Below, piece by piece: positions 11,901-23,853 of a stretch of 64,000 nt of DNA. Position numbers and translations under genes: made by a program. The stretch covers positions 17,049,515-17,113,514 of the forward strand of contig NC_052357.1 of assembly GCF_009727055.1 (NCBI RefSeq), written 5' to 3'. This DNA is from Benincasa hispida. Taxonomy: Eukaryota > Streptophyta > Magnoliopsida > Cucurbitales > Cucurbitaceae. Numbering within the stretch: the stretch's first letter is position 1; each line of letters begins with the position of its first letter. The notes under the pieces are model-generated. The model did not search any database. It was not told the origin of the DNA and worked only from the letters and a program-made list of their open reading frames with translations.

Positions 11901-14900
11901 TTAACCCCGTGTCTGAAAGGTGGTAAACTCTTCTTAAAGTTTTGCGTCGAGTATCGAGTCAAAATTTTGTCGATATAAGTTGCTTAAGACAGAGCCAACG
12001 TTCTGTTCTTACGATTCCTAATAATTTGGATCCGAAGAACATACTGCACCTCACCCAAATCTTTCATTTGAAATTAGACTGCTAGCCATTTTTGAACATC
12101 AGTAAGGTATCATACATCATTCCCAATGAGTAAGATATCATCCAACCAAGAAACCTACTTTATCGTTGATGATTATCTTGTAGCCATAAGGTTCATCAAT
12201 GTTTTGATCAAAACCAAAAGATTTGATCGCAGTATCAAATCTAATGTGCCAAGATCTGGATATCTGCTTCAACACATAAATGGGTCGATTCAGCTTGCAA
12301 ACTCCTGACTTTGGCCTATGAACCCCACGGGTTGAGATGTAAAGATGTTCTTTTCAAGATTGTCATTCAGAAATGTAGTCTTAACATCCATTTGTCATAT
12401 CTCATAGTCACAATATGTGGTTATGGATAAGAGAATTCTTATAGACTTAAGTATAATAACAGGGGAGAAAGTTTCCTCATAGTCAACCCCTTCCCTTTAG
12501 GTATAGTTCTTGTTACAAGCCTAGCTTTGAAGATCTGTACATTTTCAGCTATATCTCTCTTTTATAGATCCAGTTACACCCTATGGATTAAACCCTTTCA
12601 GGTAGATCTACAAGTTCTCATATTGAATTGAAGTACATAGGCTCCATTTCAAGGTCCATGGTTTTTACCCATTAGTCCTTGTCTACGTCATTCATTGCCT
12701 GCTTGTAGGGCAATGAATCCTCAACACCATCATCTGGTATGATGATGAGTTTTAGTTAAATCCAAGTAGCAATCAGATTTTGATATAACCCTCCCACTCC
12801 GTTGAGACACTCTCAACGATTGAGAAGTATGAGACTAACCTAAAGTCCTAGGACCAACTTCATCAACAACTCTTGTTAATTCTTCAGTAACTTCATTTAA
12901 TACTAATTTTCTCCATAGTTTATAATCTCTCACGTGGTCTTCCTCAAAGAATGCAACTTTTAGCGATAGAAACACCTTGTTTTCTTGAGGGTTGTAGAAA
13001 AGATCACCTCTTGTTTCCTTTGGGTATCCTACAAATTGGCATAACTATGAATGAGGTTCCAATTTCTTAGTACTTATAACTAGCACATGTGTAAGGACAA
13101 CCCTAGATTTTGACGTAGCGCAAACTAGGTTTAGGCCCCCTTCATAACTCAAAAGGTGTTTCAAAAACACTATTTAAGGGAAACATTATTCAAGATATAA
13201 ATTGTAGTTTCTACTACATACCCCTAAAACGAGCCAGGCAATTGAGCATAGCTCATCATAAAACGAATCATGTCTAACAAAGTTCTATATCTCCTTTCTG
13301 ATATACCGTTCTACTGAGGTGTATTAGGTGCTGAAAGTTGAGATTGGATTTCATGTTCTATCATATAGTCTTGGAATGTTAAATCCATGTACTCTCCACC
13401 CTGATCAGATCGAAGTGTTTAAATCGGTTTACCTAACAGGTTTCCAACTTCAGCCTTATACTCTTTAAACTTTTCAAGGGCTTTATACTTATCTACCATT
13501 AGGTATAAGTAACCATACCTCGTATAATAATCTAAAAAAGAGATGAAGTATTAGTATCCTTCTCGAACTTTTACATTCATTGGACCATAAAGATGCAAAT
13601 GTACGAGTTCTAAAGGTTCTTTGGCTCTATAACCTTTTCCACTAAAAGTTCTTTTACTCATTTTTTCCTCAAGACAGGATTCACATGGAGGTAATGAATC
13701 ATTTTCTAACTCGCTTAGAAGTTAATTCTTTACCAATCTCACGATTTATGTCACCTAATCTCAAATGCCAAATATAGGTATTATTGTTACTTGGAGAATT
13801 CTTTGAGTATTAGAAGTTTTAAACATATCATGATTTGAAAGTGCTTTTGCTTCAATTGGTCTTAACACATATAAATTGTTTTCTAATTTTGCTGAACAAA
13901 TAGTTACACCATTCTTCATAATGAATACATTTGTTCAATTAAGCAAGAAATAGATACAAGCTTCCTTTTAATTTTAGGAACTATATATAAGTTTTCTAAA
14001 AATATATTTATTTCCAAAAAATAACTTTGCATCTCCCACTGTACGAGCTAAAATGGCATCTCCCATTCTAATTTTTAGCGTTATTTCGCTCTCCTCGAGC
14101 TACTAGAAGGAACTAATTTCCTATAAAGAAGAACAACATGATCAATGGCTACCGAATCAAGTATCTAGCTATTATGGTCATTTTTCACTAAACAAGTTTC
14201 TAGAACCAGTAAATCATATTTACCTTATTTTTCCTTCTTCTTCTTAGTGAGGTACTTAAGGCAATTGCGTTTCCAGTGACCATCCACATTGCAATAGAAG
14301 TACTTTCCCATCAGTAGGATCCTTTTCCTTCCCTTCTTTCTTCTTCTAGATCTTTATAGAACCGGACAACGAGGGAACAGACTTAGTTTCAAAGGATGAA
14401 CCCTTATGAAACTTGTTTGAATGGGCAACATTTTCCTCTCCTTCTAGCGGTCTCTTACTTTTCATAAAAGACTGATAAGTCTGTAACTTATTCGTGAGGG
14501 TAATTATGATGTACTCTATTTTACTCATAATCACATTGTTGCAGAATTGGAGGAAACTCTTGGAAGAGATTCCAGAATAAGAGATACCTGACTTTTCTCA
14601 TCGATGACTTTGTCGTTCATCTCAGCGACATTGAAGTGGACCAACAGGTCAACAACATGTTCTCTCACCGGTTGGCCTTCCTTCATTCGCAAGTTATAAA
14701 CATACTCAAAGGCCTCCTGTTGGATTTGAGAGGACGGTTGTCCAAACATCTCCTGGAGGGACTCCATGATCTGACATGTAGTGATCATGGCCTCGTGTTT
14801 TTGGTAAGAACGTCAGACAAACTTGCCAAGATGTAGACTCAGGCTTTGTCATTGTTCTTTGTCTAGTGGTCATGAGCATTCCTCATTGCTTAGGGATGCA

Positions 14901-15049
14901 TTTCGAGCAGGGATTGGACTACACTCCTCCGTTAAGATGAACTGCAGATCATCTATAACTAGAATCGTATTGAAGTTAGATTTTCACTTCGCAAAGTTTT
15001 CACCGGTTAATTTCTTATTCTTTATCAAGGAAATAATTCTGGAAGACAT
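11900..15049 (-). pseudogene. Ty1/copia element C: gag-pol on the minus strand, heavily decayed, no LTRs
   Basis: Read on the minus strand from an ATG at 15049: gag (15049-14230) with GENFAKW and MESLQEMFGQPSS at 14788-14720, a zinc knuckle FYCNVDGHWKRNC near 14285-14250, a weak protease zone, integrase at about 13690-13140 (VHLHLYGPMNVK, LRSDQGGEYMDL, APNTPQ), then RT from about 12680. The RT catalytic motif is seen as DDILLIGND near 12110-12135, followed by DLGEVQYVLRIQI to about 11905. Stops occur every 50-100 codons. The RNase H end and both LTRs are missing. The order fits copia (integrase before RT). Confidence 0.82.
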
Positions 15050-15061
15050 GCTAAGAAGAAT

Positions 15062-15929
15062 AACAATCAATTGACTTTATTAGTTATATTTTTCTTAACC
15101 TATTACACAAAATACAAGCACTCAATCAATTCAGCAGAAACAAATAATTAAAGAACCCTAATTAAACTATTGATTTCATTTTTGCAACGATACTTCAAAG
15201 TTTAGAGAAACACTTACCAAATGGTGATCAACTACCTCTCCCCTGAATTGAGACAATCTCAGCTAATTACTAATACCTTAATAAAGAAATTAAAATAGAA
15301 GTTTCAAAGTAGACATTCACACTTGCTAATTTATTATTGTCAATTAAATTATTTTAATAATTTTAACCGATGAAAAATTAATAATTAAAAATTCATATGT
15401 AGATATAGGATATAATATAGTAACAAAAATGTTAGGATTTAAAAAGAAAGAATGAAAAGTAGTAAAAATTGTTTTTAAAATTGATATTTTTTTTACAATT
15501 AAATAAAGAGTTGCTAAAACAATTTTTTATATGAAAAAATTGATGAAACTGTAAAAACATGTTTGATGAACATTCTTTTAAGTCATGGGCATTTCGTTGA
15601 TGACATTGTAGATTACCTTAAACAAATTTAAAAGAATAAAATTGGTAAAAAAAAATAGAAGATAAATATTGGGTAGAATACCATTGCAATTCAATAAAAT
15701 AAAGTTAAAAAATATAAAGATTTGGGAAGACAAATTTAGTGAAGATTATGTAATCTATTAAATCCAATTAAACTTATTGAAATGAGTTTTTAACCTAGAT
15801 ACATTGCACTTAGAATAAATAAAACTGTATAAAACATAGGAAATGAAGAAGTTTTTTGAGTTGTAGGCACTATGTTATGGTGATGATGTGCCTTCTCTTG
15901 TAGGAAAAGAAAAAAAGAAAATTTATTAA
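15062..15929. other. AT-rich stretch without recognised genes
   Basis: I see no domain, RNA gene or terminal repeat here. Base composition is very AT-rich between 15290 and 15830. Its left end may be the leader of copia element C, but no LTR boundary is visible. Confidence 0.5.
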
Positions 15930-16173
15930 GGGCTGTTTGGGGGTCCAACATCAGATGGCATATCCCCTCATCCTATATCATCTTAGTGTTTGGAGTCCCA
16001 TTATTCTATCTCATCGATTTTAATTGTTTGTGGGCCCATTTTCGAAACGTGTTTCGTATCTCACCGTCATTTTTCTTCCGTGTATCATATATAATCTCAG
16101 TGCTTGAATATACTCGATCATACTCGATCAGAACTCCCCACATCCTATATCATCTCAGCGCCCCAAGCAACCC
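15930..16173. mobile_element. MITE-like element, 244 bp, flanked by TTAA
   Basis: The ends form an inverted repeat: GGGCTGTTTGGGG at 15930-15942 and CCCCAAGCAACCC at 16161-16173, with two mismatches. TTAA directly flanks both sides (15926-15929 and 16174-16177). It has no coding capacity; the 63-residue frame inside is incidental. The end sequence resembles plant Tourist/PIF-type MITEs, whose duplication is three bases (TWA), whereas a TTAA duplication would be piggyBac-like, so the superfamily is uncertain. Confidence 0.65.
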
Positions 16174-16177
16174 TTAA

Positions 16178-16911
16178 CTTCTATTCAATATGTCTCTCAA
16201 GATGGTTCCTCTTTTAAGTTTACCAATCTTGTTCGATTCACAATTTCTTTCATTGAACCAAAAATCTGTTTAGACTTTATGGGCATTGGTACCATATTTG
16301 ATAGTATGAATTCCATCTCAAAACTAATTGGCAATGAGAGAAGTAACCCATCAATCTTATAAAGAGAGCATGAACTCTCTTGATTTTTCTAATGTAGAAT
16401 ACTCAATAATGTTTAAAAGTTACTTCAAAGCACCAAAACTATAAGAGCAGAATAATTGTATTAATAATTTGTAGAAAGTGAATGATTATAGATCTCTATA
16501 TGTAGAATAATTTCTTTAGACAATATAATTAATTTTGACTCTTTTTAGTAATACATAAATTATCTTTATTTAATTTAAATGAGTTAAATTAATACTATGA
16601 AAAGATGTCTTTCACCCATTTATGATATACCCCTCACACACGCTAAAAAATTGAACTGGATAAATAATGATGAAAAAGGTAAGAGACATAAAAAGGTAGA
16701 GTATTAATAATCATGGATTCATTAAATTTAAACATATATCATAGAATTTAAGAAGCACTTCTTATAGATTTGGTAAATAAGTTTCAAAAATTAAGTCCAT
16801 AACCTAGGCTTATTATTTTTGCAAAAGAAAAACAAAAAACATACTCAACCCACGTGACACACTTGATATACCTGATACAGTTGATACCCTTAATACACTT
16901 CATACGCTATA
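16178..16911. other. AT-rich stretch without recognised genes
   Basis: No domain or terminal repeat recognised. It ends at the five bases CTATA (16907-16911) just outside the copia A LTR. Confidence 0.5.
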
Positions 16912-17583
16912 TGTTGTCCTAGATGACTAGATCTTCACGTTAATAATAACAATACACTCAGTTTTGTCGGTTGATAACAATTCAAGATTCAGGAGAGATA
17001 GAATGTAGATGCCCGAAAATCCTTCTGTCGTTTACCAAAAGTCTGCACGATCGTGTAGATGATGCACCAATAACTAAACGATAGGCCAATTAAGTAGACA
17101 ATAGGAGGAAGCGTTAAACGATCGTGTAGATGACAGTTGACTGAAGCTAGACGATCATTTAGACGAAAGCTGAAGAGCTAAACGATCGTATAAACGATTG
17201 CGCGCGGAGCTAAATGATCATGTACAAGATGCGATAGGGACTACACGATTGTGTAAACGATACTTTAGAAAAATCTAAACGATCGTAGAGGAAGAAGAAA
17301 AGACATAGGAGTTCAAGTGCTTCGGCCAAAGGCCTACATCCATTGTGCAAATTGGGAGGTTCTTTTTTATTACTCTTCAAAGTATTACAGAACGAAATGT
17401 CTTGCTCTCTCGATTACAATTCACTCATACATTAATCTCTCGGTTGATTTTGTTTATATATGTGCAGGTGATTTGGTCAACGATGATGAGATCTAGTGGT
17501 TATAAGATTTAACAGAAAGAAGACGACAACCGTTCAATTGCCAACTGCATTGTTCTTTCTTGATTTCGAGTCTCTCTATAACA
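16912..17583 (-). repeat. 3' LTR of copia A (672 bp), rich in CGATCG palindromes
   Basis: The plus-strand ends are TGTTGTCCTAGATGAC and TCTATAACA, followed by ATCTCCACCTTTGT, the complement of the polypurine tract. The middle part, 17040-17290, carries at least seven variants of CTAAACGATCGTGTAG. It aligns with the copia B LTRs, including 'ttcggccaaaggcctac' and the poly-CT zone. Confidence 0.8.
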
Positions 17584-17596
17584 ATCTCCACCTTTG

Positions 17597-18205
17597 TAAA
17601 CATCCAGAGTTCCTTCCCTCTTTGTTTCACTGAGTTGACTTGAGCTAACCTTTTTCAGGTAACTCGAACCCGAGAAGGTCCAAGCATCTGTCAAGCTTAT
17701 TCAATGGAATAGCTTTGGTTAGCATATCAGCTGCAATATCCGAGGTATGAATCTCCACTACCTTGACTTTTCTTTTCGCAATCTCTTGTCTGATGAAATG
17801 ATATTCGATATCAATATGCTTGGTTCTGCTGTGAAACTGCTAATTCTTAGATAGGTATATTGTGTTCTGATTATCACAATAGATTTTGACTTTAGTTTAT
17901 GCTATGCCAAAATTGTTTAGTAAACCTTTCAACCATAAACATTCCTTCACAGCCTCAGACAAAGCGATGAACTCAGCCTCTGTTTTGGAAAGGGCCACAA
18001 TAGGTTTCAATGTAGCTTTCCAACTCATCAAATTGTTCCCTCATAGGAAAACATAACCTGATATGGAACGTTTTCTGTCGAAGTCCCCTGCATAGTCTGC
18101 ATCTACATAACCATAAACCTTATCATCCGATGGCTCATTCTGTCTATATAATACTTTTGCTTCCTTGGATGAACATAGATACCTTAGTATCCACTTAACT
18201 TCCTC
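17597..18205 (-). pseudogene. Copia A RNase H, degenerate
   Basis: The minus strand contains the copia RNase H sequence, recognisable from [17 protein letters not shown] wording near 17990-17940 and by alignment with 46060-46560 of copia B. Several stops are present. A TAA-interrupted frame joins it to RT at about 18206. Confidence 0.7.
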
Positions 18206-18958
18206 TCAATGTCTTCTACCAGGATTTGCTATGTACCCACTGATCATACTTGTTGTATAGGATAGGTCTGGTCGTGTAGAAGTCATAAGATACATAAGAG
18301 ATCCCATTGCTTGGGAATAAGGGACAACCTTCATATGGTTCAGATGCTTTTCATCAGTGCTCTTTGGACTATTAGCAGCTGAAAGCTTGAAGTAAGGAGC
18401 AAGAGGAGTACCAACTGGCTTTGCTTTCTCCATCTTAAACCACTGTAAAATCTTTGAACAATATTCAGATTGGCTATTAAGCAATCTGCCCTGTTTTCTA
18501 TCTCTTTCATACCAGCATCTCGATGACTGTTTTAGGTCATAAATGGACTTGTTCAATAAACACACAAGGTCTTCTTCTCCACTTTTGACATAGCCTTAAA
18601 GTTGTGTCATATATATTGTCTCATTGAACAGCCCATATAAGAAGGTTGTCTTTACATCCAGCTGGTCTACTTTCAAATCTTTTTGTACAACAAGGGAAAA
18701 AAGCAACCGGAAGGAAGTATGCCTCACAATTGGAGAGAACACCTCATTATCGTCAATGCCTTCCTTTTGAATGAACCCTTTAGCAACAAGCCTAGCCTTG
18801 AACCTAGACTTTTGCACACCTAGATTCTCTTCTTTAAATTTGTAGATCCATTTATATGAGACAGGTTTGTATCTTTTAGGCAAAGGTACTAATCTCCAAG
18901 AGTCATTTTGATTGAAGGACTTCATCTCAAAGGATGAGCCGGCCGATCCTAACATCAT
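18206..18958 (-). pseudogene. Copia A reverse transcriptase lacking its YVDD active site
   Basis: The upstream half (18958-18596) has MKSFNQNDSWRLVPLPKR and [17 protein letters not shown]. The downstream half (18565-18206) begins MCLLNKSIYDLKQSSRCWYER and continues in frame straight into QSEYCSKILQWFKMEK. In copia B about 235 bp encoding GFKRCSYDWYVYIN and the catalytic YVDD separate these two parts. The joint keeps the frame, but the polymerase would have no active site. The last residues MYLMTSTRPDLSY match the family. Confidence 0.85.
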
Positions 18959-19012
18959 TTATGAGGAGCCGGACGACGAAGCCTCCTTCTCAGATAAAGA
19001 TGTCTCCGATGA
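18928..19012. other. ~85-bp filler insertion in copia A
   Basis: Compared with copia B, about 85 bp are inserted between the integrase linker and RT. The piece is GC-richer than its surroundings, contains AGCCGG twice, and is open on the plus strand for an acidic peptide (YEEPDDEASFSDKD). Its source is not recognised. Confidence 0.5.
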
Positions 19013-20050
19013 TCATTCATAGCCTCAATCCATTGCCTAGCATCTGAGCTATTTGTTGCTTCTTCAAAGCTGGAAGGTTCATTATTACTCAAAGAAATGG
19101 CAGCATTCAATGCTACACTTGCAAAGTCAGACTCTTGGAACCTTGCTGGTGGTACTATAGTTCTTCTTGATCTGTCTCTTGCCAATGAGTAGTTGTGCAA
19201 GTCCTCACGTGTCTCAACTTCATCCTTTGACACATGATCACTGGTTGAGTTGCCTCATCACCTTCTAACTCTTGATTTTGTGATGAAGTAGAAGCTCTAT
19301 TATCATTTTGAGGCTCCACCTCAAATCTAGTGCTACTAGTCTTGGTTCCTGTTGAAGATGGTTGTTCTAACATCATGAATATTTCATTTTCTCTAAAGAT
19401 CATATCTTTGCTGTTCACACACCTCTTTTCAACTAGATGCCACAATCTAAAGCCTTTTACTCCCAGTGTAAAGCCTAAGAACATGCACTTTACAACCCTT
19501 GGTTTTAATTTCCCTTGGCTTTGGTACACATAGCCAACACAACTAAACACTTTTAGGTGTTCTAGCTTAGGTGGCTGCCACGTCCACCTCTCTTGAGGAG
19601 TCTTCAGCTCTATAGATTGACGAGGGCATCTATAAGTGTGTATATGGTGTAGGAGATAGATTCAGCCAAATATTTTTCAAGTAACAAGGCATTGGACAAC
19701 TGACATCTTACTCTTTCCAGCAATGTTCTGTTTAATCTTTCAGCCACTCCATTATGTTGAGGTGTCAACCTCACAGTTCTATGCTTTACTATGCCCTACT
19801 CCCTACAATACAAATTAAACTCCTCTACACAAAACTCTAAACTATTACCAGTTCTCAAATGTTTAATTTGTTTAGAGGTATGCTTCTCAATCAAGGTCTT
19901 CCATTCTTTAAATCTACTAAATACTTCATCTTTGGATTTTAAGAAATAAACCCAACTTTTTCTCTAATAGTCATCTACAAATGAAAGAAAGTACCTTGCT
20001 CCACTAAGAGATGGAGAGTGAGCTGGCCCCTACAAGTCGGAGTGCACATA
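18960..20050 (-). pseudogene. Copia A integrase and linker, degenerate
   Basis: The C-terminal part reads MFSCVGYVYQSQGKLKPR and CMFLGFTLGVKGFRLWHLVEKR at 19550-19400, followed by an acidic linker with ESDFASVALNAAISLSN (19120-19070). The catalytic core lies in 19560-20050 and is broken by frameshifts; it matches 48100-48790 of copia B on the same strand. Confidence 0.75.
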
Positions 20051-20051
20051 T

Positions 20052-20282
20052 TTAAGGATTTCCTTTGAAGTGCGTTGTCCTTTGGGGAATTGCTGTCCAG
20101 TTGGTTGCTTTGCTCAATATACAATATTCACAAAATTTAAGGTTATCTCCAACACCCCTTGGTAGTATACCTTGTTTTGATAGCACTTGTAGCCCCTTCA
20201 CACTGATATGAAAAAGTCTTTTGTGCCACAACTCATCTTCAGTAGGTTCCTCCTCCGTTGCTAACAAAGTCAAGTGTGCCAT
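20052..20282 (-). pseudogene. Copia A GAG-pre-integrase domain
   Basis: EDELWHKRLFHISVKGLQVLSK and FCEYC are the zinc-binding HHCC segment that precedes the integrase core: two His (WHKR, FH) and the CxxC of CEYC. Continuous with the protease frame upstream. Confidence 0.8.
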
Positions 20283-20642
20283 TTACACATCCTTGATGAT
20301 ATATAGACCATTTGCCTTGGTTGCCACCAAGACCACTTTGGAATCCTTAATAATTTTAAAGGTGCCTCCCACACCCCTATATTCACATCCTATGGCATCA
20401 AACATCCCCAATGAAAGGAGATTCCTCTTCAAAGTTGGAACATGCCTCACATTCCTTATCAATTTCACTGAACCATCCTGCATCTTTAAGGACACGGGCC
20501 CTATTCCCAAAGCTCTGCATGTATTATTGTTTCCCATATAGATCAGCCCACCATCCCACTTCTTATAGGTGCAAAACCATCCCTTGGATGGTGTCACGTG
20601 GATTGAGCAACCAGAATCTAACACCCAATCTTGAGTCTCCAT
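20283..20642 (-). pseudogene. Copia A protease
   Basis: The retropepsin active site is WVLDSGCSIHVTP at residues 6-18 (D-S-G motif), followed by MGNNNTCRALGIG and VRHVPTLKRNLLSLG. The 119-residue frame is uninterrupted and is the best kept part of copia A. The ATG is internal to the polyprotein and is not a true start. Confidence 0.85.
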
Positions 20643-20937
20643 AGTATTCTAGTCTCTACGTTCTTTAGTAGCAACTAAAGCATCTGAATAGACTAGGGAA
20701 TTCTCACCTATAGTAGCCTCGGTCTGTTTACCCCCCTTGTTCTATTGGTTCAATTTTCTTTTTAAGGTATAACAGTCCTTTTTCATGTGTGACAAAAATG
20801 GGACTTTATTTTGGACTTGTCTCCATTGTTCTTTTTTCCCTTCCCATTGTTCTTGTTCTTCCCTTTAGAGAACAAGCCTTCACCTCTTGGTTGATTCTTC
20901 TTGGTCATTTGGAATTCAAGCTCCCTGACTCTTATAG
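20643..20937 (-). pseudogene. Copia A gag, C-terminal remnant
   Basis: The minus strand shows the knuckle region with GHMKKDC lost: compared with copia B, 8 bp are missing in the Cys-His motif at about 20790-20800, giving a frameshift. The lysine/asparagine-rich segment before it aligns with 49278-49529. The match to copia B ends near 20937. Confidence 0.7.
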
Positions 20938-22040
20938 TTGATTATGCGGTTCTAATCTGACTTTCTCGAGCCTAGATTTTAATCTAACTTTTCCAAGCCT
21001 AGATTCTATCCTTAGACTACCCTTTCGAGTATCTCTAATGGACGAATGACGCATACATAATACAAGATAATCGCATAAAATGAAGATCTCAGGTTATGCT
21101 AGCTAAGTGCTTCTCAACCCACTCGACAGTTTTAGCTACTCATACATAATGTAAAGAGAGTGGATAGATATAAAGATGCAATTTCGTTTTTTATAAATAG
21201 GTTCAGAGTATAAAACAACAATGAAAAATAAGGGTAGAGAGCCTGGTAGCAATATCTTGCTTCCTAAGGCTTTTACACTGTGTTAACTCTATTATGCCCA
21301 AAAGATGTCCTTGCTTCCGCAAGAGTTGGCCCTCTCTCTGATTTCGAAGCTCCCGGCATTCTTCCGAGTTCACTGGGACGATCTCTCAGTGTAATCTCCC
21401 TTCACTTGATTCCGCCTTCTAAGTAAAAGAAAAACTATGAACAAGACTAACTTCTATCTATATGGTGAATTCTGTAAACTCGACTAACTCCTTCAATGAA
21501 GATGGCCTTTGGTATTTATAGAGCTTTAAGGTGAAGAGCTTTTTCTCTCATATGATTGCACTGATGAGATGGCATTAATTATCTATCTGATGTGTCGAAT
21601 ATTTGTCACCAAAAAGTTGAGTGTACTTGCTACAGTAGGTCGTTATAGGCTTGTCAACTTAATTCGGAATCGACCGTCATCAGCTTTCTGTCCCATCGTG
21701 ATTTATTAAGCTTTCACCCAGATGCGCCACTTTAATGCGCCGGCTCTATGCGGCCACCTTCTTGAACAAATTTTCGCGAACGCAAACGATCGCATAGCCT
21801 TGCGGTCACAATCTCTTAATGCGCTAGGACGCTAATTTCATCAGATCGCATTTCCTTCTTGTGTCAACGCATTTTCCTACATAAAATACATAAGTTATCT
21901 GTTTTAATGCGATGGACGCATGCGATCTCAATGTTGCAAACTTAATGTTTTTGGACGCAATATTGTATATTTTTACCATCGCAATCTTGCATTGTTTTAT
22001 AACTTTGCTTTGTAATAACGTGCATTTTTGTCCGTTATCA
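20938..22040 (-). repeat. Partial 3' LTR of Athila-type element 2
   Basis: On the minus strand it starts TGATAACGGACAAAAATGC at 22040 and matches the Athila LTR up to an internal point near TTGATTATGCGGTTC (20938), where copia A sequence begins. A TATA-like TATTTATAG (complement) lies near 21513. The same LTR type recurs at 43150-44350. Confidence 0.8.
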
Positions 22041-22054
22041 CACCCCCAAATTTA
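22041..22054 (-). other. Polypurine tract of Athila-type element 2
   Basis: The complement of CACCCCCAAATTTA directly abuts the 3' LTR, giving AAATTTGGGGGTG on the minus strand. Matches the tract of element 1 at 9458-9470. Confidence 0.75.
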
Positions 22055-23370
22055 AACAATGCTTGTCCTCAAGCATAAACTAAATATTTTCTTTAGAAAG
22101 TCGACCACCTTCTCTTTCCTAGATTTCTCAAGGATGCTTATTCAAATCCTATGTACCAAAATCTCCTTAATTCTTATCGAGGTCTATTCTTAAAATATTT
22201 CTAAAATTTTGGGACCACATGTTTAACCTTAAAAAAGACTTTACTTGTTTATGAGGCATCACATGATTTATTTCATAACAAAGCTTTTCCAATTGGGGTA
22301 TTTTCAAATGATTTTTTATCCTTGCGTATTTTAGACATATATTTTTTCTAGGACCTTGTGCTGATCCAAGTGCCTAGCCTTCGTTTTGACTTGCCTCTAC
22401 GTGTGTCATGCGGACATCCAACTACGAGCAAGGCGCTCTATCTCACTCTAAACTCATGCCTGTTTGGTAGCGGAGTTGCGATCATTTTATTTATATGTTG
22501 ATCATGATTCCTATCTTCATTTTGGCTTGCCTCCACGTGTGTCATGCGAACATCTAACTATGAGTACGATCCAATCACAACGTTTTTTGTTTTTTGATAT
22601 AGAAACTAAAAATAGCAATGTTGAAAAATGAATACCGCACCGCCAAATTTAAACGCAGCAATGTCTCCATTGCTGAAAGATTGAAAGAAGTCATAGATGC
22701 TCTTAGGAAGTTTCATAAAAAGTTAGTTTGAAAGAAAGCTAGCAGACCACTGACTTCTAGAAATATTTCATGATTTGACAGTCCTAAAATTAAGTTGACT
22801 CTAGTATATATGAAAAAATAGAGGCATGTGTTTCATCGTTGAAATCATAATTGGCAAAGAGAAATAATGCGATGACTTATTAAATTAATCAATGTTAAAT
22901 GATTGCGCTGACTAAAGAGGATGCGATGCTAAAATGATCAAAGTTAAAATGCGATGCGATAGAGCGAAATTTTCAATAAATAGAGTTAAGGAAAGATACA
23001 ACCCCCAAATTTTCTCCATCGCCTGCATTATTTGTGAACGCATCCTTCTTTACGGCGAACTGCTCTATTCGATTGCGGTGGTGGAATAAGCTAGTTGAGT
23101 CTTTCGTGTAGCGCCTCCGCAATCGTTCACCTCAATCGTTGCAAAGAAAACATTTAGAGGGTAAAATAAAAACAGAGTTAGCAAAATCGTTTACCACGAT
23201 CGCATTTTTTTTTCAAATAAAAAAAAACAAATATACGATAATAGTTAAAAGAAAGGTAATGAAAGTTTATGAGTCAATGATAGGAAAAAGGATATTCCAA
23301 AAGGATTGCATCCCTAATAAGTGTGAGTCGCATAGCAACGTAGGGACTCTTATTTCAATCTATGGTTTTT
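22055..23370 (-). other. 3' non-coding region of Athila-type element 2
   Basis: It corresponds to 8190-9457 of element 1, including the shared terminal text and the paired ~50-nt motif (22379-22431 and 22514-22567). A run of A (23218-23228) mirrors the poly-T of element 1. The frame at 23139-23378 is incidental. Confidence 0.7.
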
Positions 23371-23384
23371 ACGTCTAAGGCGAC

Positions 23385-23790
23385 TTTCTCTTCTTTTCTC
23401 GATCTTCTAGGATCTTAATTGCCTTAATCCAGAGCTTTTCCTTGTTAACATTCATCACGATCTCCCCCTTGTGCACATCAATTTGAGCGCAACCGGTCGA
23501 GAGGAATGGTCGTCTCAAAATGATGGGCACATATTCGTCTACTTTATGAATTTGTCAATTGAGATTGCGGCATCTTTCAACTCTTCATTGGGATGTATTC
23601 GGGATTTGTCCACAAGTAAGAGAGTCTCCGTCGTGGGCGTGAGTTTGCCCATATTCAATTGTTTGAAGATTGATAGTGGCATTACATTTATACTCGCGGC
23701 AAGATCGCATAGTGCTTGACAAATGTAGACCCCTCCAATTGAGCATGGTATCGTGAAGATTCCTGGGTCGCACATTTTTTGTGGGATCAT
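23385..23790 (-). pseudogene. Athila-type element 2 protease, 3' end of its coding capacity
   Basis: The open frame 23790-23539 contains the retropepsin site as ALCDLAASINVMP, where the family consensus has DLGAS, so the catalytic glycine is replaced. LTPTTETLLLVDKSRIHPNEELKD follows. After a stop, the flap region matching GCAQIDVHKGEI continues to about 23385. The sequence then switches to 3' non-coding DNA, so the pol gene was lost by one deletion. Confidence 0.8.
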
Positions 23791-23853
23791 AGTGTTTTAC
23801 GTTACTGCCTTTGTAGCGATCTTATCTTCATCATTCTATTTCTTTTTCAATTT

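Larger units (their letters stand above)
16912..20937 (-). mobile_element. Tork/Tnt1-type copia element A, minus strand, 5'-truncated
   Basis: On the minus strand the order is gag end (20937-20643), protease (20642-20283), GAG-pre-integrase (20282-20052), integrase, RT (18958-18206), RNase H, polypurine tract (17584-17596) and 3' LTR (17583-16912). The 5' LTR, primer site and most of gag are missing: gag breaks off at about 20937 into an Athila-type LTR. It is closely related to copia B at 45322-54605. All domains carry lesions. Confidence 0.88.

Noticed and set aside
14636..15074. Plus-strand open frames overlapping copia C gag
   Set aside because: The minus strand carries clear gag text there (MESLQEMFGQPSS), so these are shadow frames.
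15930..16173. Autonomous piggyBac-type element because of the TTAA flanks
   Set aside because: Only 244 bp, no transposase; TTAA may be chance or part of the ends of a Tourist-like MITE.
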